Positions 1-8,074 of a stretch of DNA of 64,000 nucleotides are shown here, in pieces. A program made the translations under genes and the position numbers. This stretch comes from Dyadobacter beijingensis DSM 21582. GTDB lineage: Bacteria > Bacteroidota > Bacteroidia > Cytophagales > Spirosomataceae. The stretch is from positions 496,001 to 560,000 of the forward strand of contig NZ_KB907788.1 in the NCBI RefSeq assembly GCF_000382205.1. The letters are read 5' to 3'. Below the pieces are notes generated by a model. That model was not told where the DNA came from and did no database searches. It saw nothing but the letters and a program-made list of their open reading frames with translations. Numbering within the stretch: the stretch's first letter is position 1; every line of letters begins with the position of its first letter.

Positions 1-315
1 ACCGTTCCGGCTTCGTTTGAAAAAGAGCTCTCGCTGACAGGTCTTTCGAAGGAACAGAAACTGGAAAAAATCGGCACTCAGAAATGGATACAGCTGTTTG
101 GCCGCTCCTATGAGGCATTCATCGAATGGCGGCGGATGGGTTACCCTGCGTTGAAACCCGGTCCGTTCCAGGGCTCAACAGGAGGTACAATTCCGAGAAG
201 GACCATTTACTCGTCGCGCGAGGCGCTGCTGAACAAAGCCAACTACGAGCAGGCGGTAAGCCGCTTATCGAACGGTGATTCCTATGTTTCAAAAGTATGG
301 TGGGACAAGCGGTGA
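1..315 (+). CDS. SusD-like outer-membrane lipoprotein, C-terminal part (5' end outside window)
   Basis: The reading frame is open from base 1 and stops at TGA 313-315, giving 104 residues. It contains IGTQKWIQLFGRSYEAFIEW and RMGYP, typical of the C-terminal region of SusD/RagB-type glycan-binding lipoproteins. It ends in VWWDKR, almost identical to the VWWDKK end of the SusD-like protein at 35972-37498, so both probably belong to the same SusD-like subfamily (SusD-like_2 type). SusD proteins sit on the outer membrane and cap a SusC TonB transporter. The partner SusC gene should lie just upstream, outside this window. A strong terminator follows directly. Confidence 0.85.
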   Translation, partial: TVPASFEKELSLTGLSKEQKLEKIGTQKWIQLFGRSYEAFIEWRRMGYPALKPGPFQGSTGGTIPRRTIYSSREALLNKANYEQAVSRLSNGDSYVSKVWWDKR

Positions 316-337
316 CAGCAGCCGACAGTTTTCTGAA

Positions 338-375
338 CGCCCGGGATGGATAAATCTCCCGGGCGTTTTGCTTTT
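338..375 (+). terminator. Rho-independent terminator after the SusD-like gene
   Basis: A perfect 9-bp GC-rich stem (338-346 with 357-365, core CGCCCGGG/CCCGGGCG) with a 10-nt loop is followed by T-rich sequence (GTTTTGCTTTT). It lies 22 nt after the SusD stop. It also rules out the upstream ATG at 346 as the start of the next gene, because that codon is inside the hairpin. Confidence 0.85.
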
Positions 376-405
376 GGTAGGAATTGTTGTCAAAAATGTG
401 CTTCG

Positions 406-1185
406 ATGAAATTGATCAATCTGAAAACGTTGCTGGGCCTGCTTTTGGGCGCAGCGCCTGCATTCGCGCAAGATGCGCCGGAGCAAATGGACCTCTACCT
501 GCTGATAGGCCAGTCGAATATGGCGGGCCGCGGCGCTACCGATGCCGCGTCGCAGCCCAATTCTGCCCAGATATGGGCTATTAACCGCCAAAACGAATGG
601 AAAATGGCTGCCGACCCTCTGCACGAAGACAAGCCGGCTGTCGTAGGCGTAGGTCCCGGGCTGACGTTCGCGCAGGAAATCCTGAAAAGCAATCCCGACC
701 GGGCCATTGGCCTCATTCCGTGCGCCGTGGGCGGGAGCGGTATCGACGACTGGCAGCCGGGCGCAAAACATGGGCAGACCGGCATTTACGCGTATGACGA
801 AATGCTCGCACGGGTGCAGGAAGCGCAGAAGCGCGGGACGATTAAAGGCATTATCTGGCATCAGGGCGAATCCGATAGTTCCCCGGAGAAAAAAGATGCC
901 TATGCGGCGAAACTGGCCGATTTTTTCAGGCGCCTTCGCCGCGATACGCATACGGAACGGGTACCGCTGGTAGTGGGCACCATAGGTGATTTTTACGTTA
1001 CCGAACATCCCGACGCAGCGTCGATCAACCAGGTTATCACCAATTATGCCCGAAAAACGAAGCTGGTGTACCTTGCCTCCGCTGCGGGGCTGGTGCACAA
1101 GGGCGACGACACGCATTTCGATACGGCCTCTGCGCGGGAGCTGGGCAGGCGGTATGCCGAGGCGTTTTTGAGGAAGCAGGAATAA
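406..1185 (+). CDS. Secreted sialate O-acetylesterase-family (SASA) carbohydrate esterase
   Basis: Serine hydrolase of the SGNH/SASA type, which removes acetyl groups from sugars such as sialic acid or acetylated glycans. Visible are the nucleophile block LIGQSNMAGRG near the mature N-terminus, the block PCAVGGSGIDDW, the block IWHQGESD, and a C-terminal DDTHFD that would supply the catalytic Asp/His. At about 259 residues it fits the compact single-domain form. The start is set at 406 because it yields a clean signal peptide ending near PAFAQ; the longer frame from 346 would begin inside the terminator. It probably acts in the periplasm or outside the cell on glycan taken up by the upstream SusC/D locus. 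Substrate is unknown. Confidence 0.85.
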   Translation: MKLINLKTLLGLLLGAAPAFAQDAPEQMDLYLLIGQSNMAGRGATDAASQPNSAQIWAINRQNEWKMAADPLHEDKPAVVGVGPGLTFAQEILKSNPDRAIGLIPCAVGGSGIDDWQPGAKHGQTGIYAYDEMLARVQEAQKRGTIKGIIWHQGESDSSPEKKDAYAAKLADFFRRLRRDTHTERVPLVVGTIGDFYVTEHPDAASINQVITNYARKTKLVYLASAAGLVHKGDDTHFDTASARELGRRYAEAFLRKQE

Positions 1186-1300
1186 ATGCAGGCCGGCGCA
1201 GGGTAGGAGCTGGCCTTCGTCGTCAATTACACAGCTTTTGACGATTCAAAAACACGGCTTTTTACATTAAACCAAACCTCAGAAACCAGACCATTTACCA

Positions 1301-2155
1301 ATGAAAATCAAACATTTGACGCTCCTCGCCGCCATGGCCTGCGGATTTCCGGCAATGGCCCAAAAAGGTAAACCGCTGTTCCCCGACGAGCCGGGCATGG
1401 TGTCCTACACGTTCCGGGCAAGCCTGGCGAAAGACGTTGCGGCTACCCTCGACACGATCAAAGCATTGAAAGTGACGGACATGGAGTTTTCCAGCCTTTT
1501 TGGCAAAACCGCCGCGGATATCCGCAAGGCACTGGACGAACGCGGCATGAAATGCTCGTCGTTCGGGGTGCAATACGACGACGCGCTCAACAAAACGCAG
1601 GAAGTGGGTAACAATGCCAAAGCCTTGGGCGCAAGTTATGTACGCGTGGCCTGGGTGCCGCACAAAGGCCCATTCACCCTCGAAATGGCGCAGAAAACGG
1701 TGGCGGATTTCAACAAAATAGGCAAGCAGCTGAAAGACGAGTTCGGCCTGACATTCTGTTACCATAATCACGGCTACGAGTTTGAAAAGCACGGCGAAGG
1801 CACGCTAATGGACTATATTATTCAAAATACCGACCCTAAATACGTGAGCTTCGAGCTGGATATGCTCTGGACGTTCTTCCCCGGCCAAGACCCCGCCGCA
1901 TTAATCGCCAAATACCCAGGACGCTTCAAGCTGATGCACATGAAGGATTTGAAAAAAGGCGTGGTAGGTAACTTGTCGGGCGGTACGCCGGTCGAAAACG
2001 ACGTGGCGCTGGGTACCGGCCAAATCGACATCCCCGCTGTGCTTAAAGCCGCCCGCAAAGCCGGTGTAAAGCATTACTACATCGAAGACGAAAGCCCGAG
2101 CTATGCCAAACAGGTGCCGCAATCGATCGCGTATCTGAAAAGTTTGAAATACTAG
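1301..2155 (+). CDS. Secreted sugar phosphate isomerase/epimerase-like TIM-barrel protein
   Basis: 284 residues. A signal peptide (cleavage near AMAQ, about residue 21) is followed by an AP-endonuclease-2/xylose-isomerase-like TIM barrel. Metal- and substrate-site blocks include CYHNHGYEF, FELDMLW, LMHMKDL and a late YIEDES, giving the usual Glu/Asp/His metal ligands. Secreted members are very common in Cytophagales next to Susophores and Gfo/Idh enzymes; their substrates are mostly undefined. The gene is 115 bp after the esterase, so it may have its own promoter. Other secreted proteins of the same fold lie at 40687-41808 and 43287-44168, but the three differ markedly in sequence. Confidence 0.8.
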   Translation: MKIKHLTLLAAMACGFPAMAQKGKPLFPDEPGMVSYTFRASLAKDVAATLDTIKALKVTDMEFSSLFGKTAADIRKALDERGMKCSSFGVQYDDALNKTQEVGNNAKALGASYVRVAWVPHKGPFTLEMAQKTVADFNKIGKQLKDEFGLTFCYHNHGYEFEKHGEGTLMDYIIQNTDPKYVSFELDMLWTFFPGQDPAALIAKYPGRFKLMHMKDLKKGVVGNLSGGTPVENDVALGTGQIDIPAVLKAARKAGVKHYYIEDESPSYAKQVPQSIAYLKSLKY

Positions 2156-2212
2156 AAGCGGATAATGCCCCGGCGGGGCCTACTGTTTGTAGCAAATAGG
2201 TTGCAACTGAAT

Positions 2213-2271
2213 GTTTTGGCTCCATCGGAGCCTCCTGGCAAGTTCATAGGAGGCTCCGACGGAGCCAAAAC
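2213..2271. repeat. Large imperfect palindrome, possible REP/MITE-like element
   Basis: The 24-nt left arm (2213-2236, containing GGCTCCATCGGAGCC) is the reverse complement of the right arm (2248-2271, containing GGCTCCGACGGAGCC) with one mismatch; the loop is 11 nt. Each arm is itself a near-palindrome, so it could fold as one long hairpin or two small ones. This nested structure is typical of dispersed intergenic REP/BIME-type elements. Confidence 0.75.
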
Positions 2272-2649
2272 CATTTATGGTGCGTCAGTGCTATAAACGG
2301 GAGGCGGCGCTGGCGCCGGGCAATCGCAACCCAATTTTTCCCATGCATTCCTGGATGACCGGCCGGCGCGACGCAATGCGGTCGATGGCGTTTAGGAGAC
2401 AAATGTGCAGATTGTCCAGCTAAACCGGCAAATTGTATAAGCGTAACTGTCCCCGGGTGGCTACTTTTGTGCCGTTATTTAGAATGAGTCTACTTATTGA
2501 TAAAATCAGACAACAACTTGTTCGAATAATCCTGTGCGGTTTGTCCGCCTTTACGCTACTATCAGTTTGAAATGTTGCAAGAACCCTCAAAAAACAAAAT
2601 GCTATGATCTGAACACTATCTGACATCCCCGACGACATCAATTCAAAGT

Positions 2650-2681
2650 AAAAAACCGGATGGCTGGTACCCACCCGGTTT
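2650..2681 (-). other. Hairpin upstream of the TonB receptor gene
   Basis: AAACCGG (2653-2659) pairs with CCGGTTT (2675-2681), with an inner TGG/CCA pairing. Read on the minus strand it is followed by a run of six T, which looks like a terminator, but no minus-strand gene needs one here. On the plus strand it lies about 45 nt before the receptor start and could be a leader element. Function uncertain. Confidence 0.3.
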
Positions 2682-2726
2682 GCTGCGCGAGGCGCATTAC
2701 TTATAAACGCTGAAACATTTAAAGCA

Positions 2727-5102
2727 ATGCAAATTAGTAAAATTCTGCATACAGGGCTCCTTTGTGCCTTCTCCTTCGTCGCCGTTGCCCAGCAGGCGGA
2801 TGTAACCGTCTCCGGGCAGGTGAGGACGGAGGACGGCGAAACGCTCCCCGGCGCGTCCGTAAGCCTCAAAGGCACTGCCCACGGCACTTTCACCAATGCC
2901 GACGGCCGCTACACGATCGAGCACGTGAAACCCGGCGCGTACAAGCTGCTGGTCGCTTTTATGGGTTACCAGGCGCAGGCCAAGGACGTTAACCTCAAAG
3001 CGGGCGAGCATTTCAAACACAATCCCAAACTGGTTTCTGAAACCCGCGAGCTCGAATCCGTGTCGGTGATCGGGCGGACGGAGACGAAGGAAATCAACCG
3101 GCAGGCCTATAATGTAACGGCCATCGACGCCAAAAAACTGCAAAACTCGACGCTAGACCTTTCCCACGCTCTCGACCGCGTGTCGGGCGTGCGTGTACGG
3201 GAGAGCGGCGGCGTGGGCTCGAACATGAATTTCTCCCTGAATGGCTTTACGGGCCGGCAGGTGAAATTTTTCCTCGATGGCGTGCCGATGGATAATTTCG
3301 GTTCCTCCTTTCAATTGAACAATATCCCCATTAACCTCGCCGAACGGGTGGAGGTGTACAAGGGCGTCGTCCCGATCTGGCTGGGCTCCGATGCGCTGGG
3401 TGGGGCGGTGAATATCGTCACCAACACCCGTCAGAACAGCTACCTCGACGCTTCCTATTCCTACGGCTCATTCAATACCCACCGCACGACGATCAATGCG
3501 GGTTACACAGGTAAAAATGGCTTTACCGCACAGCTGAATGCATTTCAGAATTATTCCGACAACAACTACTGGATCACTGTAGACGTGGCCGACGTGAATA
3601 CCGGCGAATATTTCCGTAACCAGCGCCTGCGCCGTTTCCATGATACTTACCATAATGAAACCGTTATCGCCAACGTGGGTGTGGTGGGCAAGAAGTTCGC
3701 CGACAAGCTGTTGGTGGGTATTACATTGGGTAAAAACAAGGCTGAAATCCAGACCGGCGCTCGCATGGTGAGCGTCTTCGGACAGTGGCACCGGAAAGGC
3801 AACATTGTGATGCCGAGTTTGAAATATTCCAAAAAGGATTTGTTTGTTAAAGGGCTGAACGTCAATATTTCAGCTAACTATAACCTCGGCCAGGAACAGA
3901 ATGTAGATACGGTATACCGCCGCTACAACTGGTTTCAGCAGTTCAAACAATATGAAGGAAAAGGCAGCGAGCGCGAAAGGTCGCTGTACAAATTCCGCAA
4001 CAACAACGGTCTGGCTACGGCGAATGTGACTTACCAGATCGACCCGAAGCATTCCATTACCATCAACAATGTCTTCAACACGTTCAACCGCAAAGGCGAG
4101 GACGAACTTTTCCCGGAATCGGCCAAGTACGAGCAGCCGCGCGTGAACCGCAAGAATGTACTTGGTTTGGGTTACAAATTCGATTATAACGAGCGCTGGA
4201 ATACCTCCTTGTTCCTCAAACATTTCTCCCAGAACAACAAATTCTCGGTGTCGTACAACCCGACCGGCAACTGGGGCGACGAAGCGTTCATGGTGCAGAA
4301 AAACAGTTTCGAAAAGCTCGGCTACGGCATCGCATCGACGTATTTTGTTTTCAAGAATTTTCAGTTAAAAGGTTCATTTGAAAAGAGTTATCGATTGCCC
4401 GAAACCGACGAGCTGTTCGGCGACCTGTTGAACCTGGAAGGCAATATCGAACTTGACCCCGAGACGAGCTACAACTATAACCTCGGTTTCAGCTACAACG
4501 GCGCCATCCACCGCGCGCACCGTTTCAGCATCGATGCCAATGTGCTTTACCGTAACGCCCAGGGCTTTATCCGCCCCCGCCTGAATGCAAACCAGACGAA
4601 ACAGGTGATGGATAACCTCGCTGACGTGACCAACTTCGGTATCGACGGTGAAGTGCGCTACTCCTATCGCCAGCTCTTCACGGCCGGCGCGAACCTTACT
4701 TATCAAAACCTCCGCAACAACACGCGCTTCGAGGAAGGCTATACCACCGAAAGCCCGCTTTACCGCGACCGCATTCCCAATATGCCGTTCCTGTTCGGCA
4801 ATGCCGATGCAGCGGTATTTTTCAAAGACCTCGGCAAGAAGGGCAATACGCTCACTTTGGGTTATAACCTGCTGTATGTACACGCCTACTACCTCTACTG
4901 GCCAAGCCTCGGCAGCGACAAACTCGATATTCCCGAGCAGCTGAGCCACGATGTGAATGTGGTATACGCGATGGCCGGCGGGAAATACAACGTCTCGCTG
5001 GAATGCAAAAACCTGCTCGATGCGAAACTGTTCGATAATTTCAGTTTGCAAAAGCCTAGTCGCGGTTTCTACGTCAAATTGCGCTATTTCATCAGTAAAT
5101 AA
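2727..5102 (+). CDS. TonB-dependent outer-membrane receptor, probable (xeno)siderophore uptake (XusA-like)
   Basis: 791 residues: signal peptide (to about AVAQ), a carboxypeptidase-regulatory-like Ig domain (about 27-110, VSGQVRTEDGETLPGASV), a plug domain (about 120-230, with LDGVPMDNFG, VEVYKGVVP and GSDALGGAVNIVT), then a beta-barrel ending in aromatic YVKLRYFISK as expected for BAM insertion. The length is that of a classical siderophore/metal receptor, not of a 1000-residue SusC. The next gene, 35 bp downstream, encodes a DUF4374 lipoprotein, the pairing seen in the Bacteroides Xus xenosiderophore system. The inner-membrane PepSY reductase (XusC) of that system is not present here. The substrate assignment is inferred from context. 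Confidence 0.85.
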   Translation: MQISKILHTGLLCAFSFVAVAQQADVTVSGQVRTEDGETLPGASVSLKGTAHGTFTNADGRYTIEHVKPGAYKLLVAFMGYQAQAKDVNLKAGEHFKHNPKLVSETRELESVSVIGRTETKEINRQAYNVTAIDAKKLQNSTLDLSHALDRVSGVRVRESGGVGSNMNFSLNGFTGRQVKFFLDGVPMDNFGSSFQLNNIPINLAERVEVYKGVVPIWLGSDALGGAVNIVTNTRQNSYLDASYSYGSFNTHRTTINAGYTGKNGFTAQLNAFQNYSDNNYWITVDVADVNTGEYFRNQRLRRFHDTYHNETVIANVGVVGKKFADKLLVGITLGKNKAEIQTGARMVSVFGQWHRKGNIVMPSLKYSKKDLFVKGLNVNISANYNLGQEQNVDTVYRRYNWFQQFKQYEGKGSERERSLYKFRNNNGLATANVTYQIDPKHSITINNVFNTFNRKGEDELFPESAKYEQPRVNRKNVLGLGYKFDYNERWNTSLFLKHFSQNNKFSVSYNPTGNWGDEAFMVQKNSFEKLGYGIASTYFVFKNFQLKGSFEKSYRLPETDELFGDLLNLEGNIELDPETSYNYNLGFSYNGAIHRAHRFSIDANVLYRNAQGFIRPRLNANQTKQVMDNLADVTNFGIDGEVRYSYRQLFTAGANLTYQNLRNNTRFEEGYTTESPLYRDRIPNMPFLFGNADAAVFFKDLGKKGNTLTLGYNLLYVHAYYLYWPSLGSDKLDIPEQLSHDVNVVYAMAGGKYNVSLECKNLLDAKLFDNFSLQKPSRGFYVKLRYFISK

Positions 5103-5137
5103 CAGTTAATAATTTATAATTCAATAAAAGTAAGAAA

Positions 5138-6373
5138 ATGAAAAAGTCATATTTGAAATGGTTCTTCGTAGTAGGTATGGGCGTGGCCCTCGGCGCTTGC
5201 AGCGATGACGATAACAATACTACGCCAACACCGGACCCAGGTACCGGAACGCAGTCGCGCTACGTGGTAGCCTCGGCCCCGATCGGTTCGCAGGGTGTGG
5301 CGGACTACCTGCTCACCACCGGCGATCTTTCACAGGGAACGATCAGCACCGTAGGGCAGGGTATCGAGCAGGACGGTTCGTACCGCTACTACCTGACGCA
5401 TAAGGGCAAGTTTTTCAGCCTGTTGTACGGCCAGGGTAACCCCGGCGCCGTCACAACCTATGCACTGGACGAAAAAGGCGCGTTGGTAAAAACCTCCGAT
5501 TTCCAGAGCGAAACGGTACAGGTATTTGCACCGGCCGGCGACGATATCCTCACTATCAAGGTGCCGAGAAGCGGTAACGAAAGCGCCTCCTGGTTCCGGA
5601 TTAATGCAGATCAGTCTAAAATCGTAGGCGAAGGACAAGTGAACATCGTGAAACTCGCGGGCAACGGCGAGCGCGCACACTTCACGTGGGCCACGCAGGT
5701 GGGTGACAAGATTTTCGCTCCCTATATGAGCATCAAAGGTGCTGCGCCGGACGTATTCGGTACCGTAAACCCCGACAGCAGCTGGGTGGCGGTATTCTCC
5801 TATCCAGGTATGACGTTGGAAAAAGTCATCAAAGACAACCGTACCAGCTACATCGGCTCGTATTTCAACAACGGCTTGTCGGTAGACGAGAATGGCGATG
5901 TGTACGGCTTCTCGCCGGCAGCGGCTACCAACAGCGGGGTGGCAACTACCACGAAACCATCGGCTTTTGTCCGAATCAAAAAGGGAACGACGGAATTCGA
6001 CAAGACCTATTTCTTCAATGTTCAGGAAAAATCGGGCGGCTACAAGATCGCGAACCAGACCTACCTGGGCAGCGGCAAGTTCCTGCTTTATATGTACGGC
6101 GACATGGGCAAGGCTTCCGGCGCGAAGAAACTGGCGATCGCGGACGCTTACAACCAGACGTTCGTATGGGTAACCGGTACGCCTGACGCCATCGCTTCGT
6201 CATCGGCTTCATACAACAACAATACCGTGAGCGACGACAAGAAAAGCGTATTCGTGGGTATCAATACGGAGGCGGGCAGCTGGGTTTACACGTTGGATAT
6301 CGCCACTGCAACGGCCAAGCAGGGTCTCAAAGTGGAAGGCGGCGCCATTACCGCCATTGTTAAGGTCAAATAG
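5138..6373 (+). CDS. DUF4374 surface lipoprotein (XusB-like, probable siderophore-binding beta-propeller)
   Basis: 411 residues. Lipobox LGAC with the lipidated Cys at residue 21, followed immediately by SDDDNN, which matches the acidic export signal that sends Bacteroidota lipoproteins to the cell surface. The rest is rich in beta-strands with repeated YVVASAPIGSQG/YRYYLTHKGKF-type segments, consistent with the DUF4374 propeller family. In Bacteroides the homologous XusB binds ferric siderophores and hands them to the TonB receptor. The gene is 35 bp after that receptor and ends at a terminator, so the two form a simple operon. I assign family from pattern and neighbour, not from a search. 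Confidence 0.8.
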   Translation: MKKSYLKWFFVVGMGVALGACSDDDNNTTPTPDPGTGTQSRYVVASAPIGSQGVADYLLTTGDLSQGTISTVGQGIEQDGSYRYYLTHKGKFFSLLYGQGNPGAVTTYALDEKGALVKTSDFQSETVQVFAPAGDDILTIKVPRSGNESASWFRINADQSKIVGEGQVNIVKLAGNGERAHFTWATQVGDKIFAPYMSIKGAAPDVFGTVNPDSSWVAVFSYPGMTLEKVIKDNRTSYIGSYFNNGLSVDENGDVYGFSPAAATNSGVATTTKPSAFVRIKKGTTEFDKTYFFNVQEKSGGYKIANQTYLGSGKFLLYMYGDMGKASGAKKLAIADAYNQTFVWVTGTPDAIASSSASYNNNTVSDDKKSVFVGINTEAGSWVYTLDIATATAKQGLKVEGGAITAIVKVK

Positions 6374-6392
6374 TTTGGGTTTTAGAAGTACA

Positions 6393-6434
6393 ACAAACCC
6401 CGCCGGCTATTGCGTACGGCGGGGATTTGTGTTT
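6393..6434 (+). terminator. Rho-independent terminator after the XusAB-like pair
   Basis: ACAAACCCCGCCG (6393-6405) pairs with CGGCGGGGATTTGT (6417-6430) with one bulged A and an 11-nt loop, followed by GTTTT. It starts 19 nt after the lipoprotein stop codon. Confidence 0.8.
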
Positions 6435-6496
6435 TGCAGGAACTACGCCGGATGCCGATATTTGCACGGCAAAGCGCATTTTGAAGGGAAAGGGAT

Positions 6497-7375
6497 ATGG
6501 ATTACACCGGTAGCATGGCGATAGAGCAGCATCACGAACAACAGCGGACGGAATTTCCGCTGCACGACCTGGGTGATGCGTTTTTCGCGATGACCACGAT
6601 CGAAGGCGGCGACGAGCATTTTTTCAATGGCGTTCACCGCCACGATTTCTACGAGCTGCTCTGGTTCACCGACACGAAGGCCGGTGAGTCCCATTACATC
6701 GATTTCAATAAATACGCCATCGCGCCGAACCAGGTATTCCTCCTGCTGCCCGACCAGGTCCACAGCATGGACCAGCGCGACAAACGCGGCCTTTTGATGG
6801 CCATTTCCAAAGATTTCTTCGAAAGGCTGATCGGCAACGATATCTTCAAACTCTTCCGGTACTCGACCAATTTCTCGGTAACCATCCCGGAATGCAAGCT
6901 TTCGGTTTTAAGCACCTTGGCGGACCTCATCCGCCTTGAATACGACGGCGAAAAGCGCGCAGCCATCCTTGAATCCTACCTGCGGAGTTGGTTTTTGCAT
7001 TGCATTGAGCTCCAAAAAGAATCCGGCGACCCCACACCGCGAGACCCGCGCCTGCAAATGCTGCTCGAATCCATCGAAAGTAACTACCGCCGGCAGCGCA
7101 AGGCGGATTTTTATGCCAACGAGCTATCCCTCAGCGCCAAGCGTCTCAACGAGCTCACCCGCGAGTCGTTCGGCAAAACGATCAGCCAGATGATCAACGA
7201 GCGCCTCGTCCTCGAAGCCAAACGCGAAATCGGCTACTTGCGTAAGCCTATCAAAGAGATCAGCTACGAGCTGGGTTTTTCGGAGCCGGCCTATTTCACC
7301 AGGTTTTTCGGAAAACAAACAGGCTACGCGCCGGAAGATTTTCGGAGGAAGATTGCGGCTTTGTATGAGGAGTGA
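6497..7375 (+). CDS. AraC-family transcriptional regulator with N-terminal cupin-like sensor
   Basis: 292 residues. The N-terminal half has the AraC-type cupin pattern (HRHDFYELLWFTD, then NQVFLLLPDQVHSM), a likely small-molecule sensor. The C-terminal ~100 residues are a two-helix-turn-helix AraC domain, ending ISYELGFSEPAYFTRFFGKQ and GYAPEDFRRK. It sits alone after a terminator. Whether it regulates the upstream receptor pair or the small downstream gene is unknown. A second ATG at 6515 is possible. Confidence 0.9.
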   Translation: MDYTGSMAIEQHHEQQRTEFPLHDLGDAFFAMTTIEGGDEHFFNGVHRHDFYELLWFTDTKAGESHYIDFNKYAIAPNQVFLLLPDQVHSMDQRDKRGLLMAISKDFFERLIGNDIFKLFRYSTNFSVTIPECKLSVLSTLADLIRLEYDGEKRAAILESYLRSWFLHCIELQKESGDPTPRDPRLQMLLESIESNYRRQRKADFYANELSLSAKRLNELTRESFGKTISQMINERLVLEAKREIGYLRKPIKEISYELGFSEPAYFTRFFGKQTGYAPEDFRRKIAALYEE

Positions 7376-7521
7376 TGCCAACTGGAAAGCAAAGGCAAAG
7401 TCATGATACCACTCCACCTTCAACCCAAAATCAAACCGATCCCTGGCTTCGATGGAATATTAGTAGAATATATATGACTAATTAATTCCTGAAAACGCCA
7501 CATTTGGACAAAACCCCCATC

Positions 7522-7818
7522 ATGATCCCTTACCAGACTGACTGGCAGGTGGCCGAACAGGCCGAGGGAAGGCTGCGGCGCGGCGATGATTTCTATCAGA
7601 TTGTCGAGCAGCAGTTGATGAACGATACCCAGATCGAGATCAGGTGGAACGGCAGCGGCAAAGTGCAAAAATTGCAAAATGTCGCCGCCAATCAGTTTAT
7701 CAGGATCCGCGAAGGCGTGCCGGCACCTGAGAAAGTCCTGAGCAAAAAACTGACATTCAAACACAGCCACGCGCACGAAATGCCCGTTTGTGTGCCGGTA
7801 GCGAAGGCTTCCATGTGA
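7522..7818 (+). CDS. Small hypothetical protein (98 residues)
   Basis: I do not recognise a family. The frame is open from a TTG at 7504, but the ATG at 7522 (MIPYQTDWQVAEQ) is preferred. The protein is soluble, without a signal peptide or membrane segment, and ends in a His-rich stretch (FKHSHAHEMPVC). Reading direction, a good terminator 32 nt downstream and codon use resembling neighbours support it as a real gene. Confidence 0.5.
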   Translation: MIPYQTDWQVAEQAEGRLRRGDDFYQIVEQQLMNDTQIEIRWNGSGKVQKLQNVAANQFIRIREGVPAPEKVLSKKLTFKHSHAHEMPVCVPVAKASM

Positions 7819-7849
7819 TCAAATTTGCCGGATTTACTTTATTAAAAAC

Positions 7850-7896
7850 AAACCTCGCAGTATTCCGACCGGGATTCCTGCGAGGTTTTGCTTTTT
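7850..7896 (+). terminator. Rho-independent terminator
   Basis: An 11-bp perfect stem, AAACCTCGCAG (7850-7860) with CTGCGAGGTTT (7878-7888), 17-nt loop, then TGCTTTTT. It closes the small hypothetical gene. Confidence 0.85.
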
Positions 7897-7949
7897 GGGT
7901 AGGACTAAATTCTCCGGCACGGGTATGATCTTGGAAATACCGTTCACTC

Positions 7950-8016
7950 GGTTGCGCAGCTGAAAGTCATTAGAGTCTGCGCTACGCAACCTTTTAACGG
8001 AGTCCGGTCTCCGGAC
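7950..8016. repeat. Pair of adjacent inverted repeats in an intergenic region
   Basis: GGTTGCGCAGC (7950-7960) is complementary to GCTACGCAACC (7981-7991) with one mismatch and is followed by TTTT. Directly after it comes a perfect palindrome GTCCGG-TCT-CCGGAC (8002-8016). The 178-bp gap between the terminator and rsgA holds no other feature. It resembles a dispersed REP-like element. Confidence 0.5.
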
Positions 8017-8074
8017 ATGATTTCATTGTAGTTTGAGTAAAGAGAGGGGCGGCGTGTTCCTCTTTTTCTTTCCC

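Larger units (their letters stand above)
2156..2726. other. Gene-free 571-bp stretch carrying palindromic repeats
   Basis: I find no convincing coding region here. A minus-strand ORF (2420-2896) crosses into the start of the receptor gene and looks like chance. The stretch holds GCCCCGGCGGGGC at 2167-2179, a large two-arm palindrome at 2213-2271, a GC-rich segment around 2300-2390, and a hairpin at 2650-2681 just before the TonB receptor. Confidence 0.6.

Noticed and set aside
346..405. N-terminal extension of the esterase from the ATG at 346
   Set aside because: Lies in a terminator stem and would spoil a clean signal peptide.
2650..2681. Cobalamin or other riboswitch before the TonB receptor
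   Set aside because: Only one simple hairpin is seen; no B12 box or other conserved riboswitch core.
2420..2896. Minus-strand ORF of 158 codons in the gene-free gap
   Set aside because: Runs into the start of the TonB receptor gene, low complexity, no family signal.
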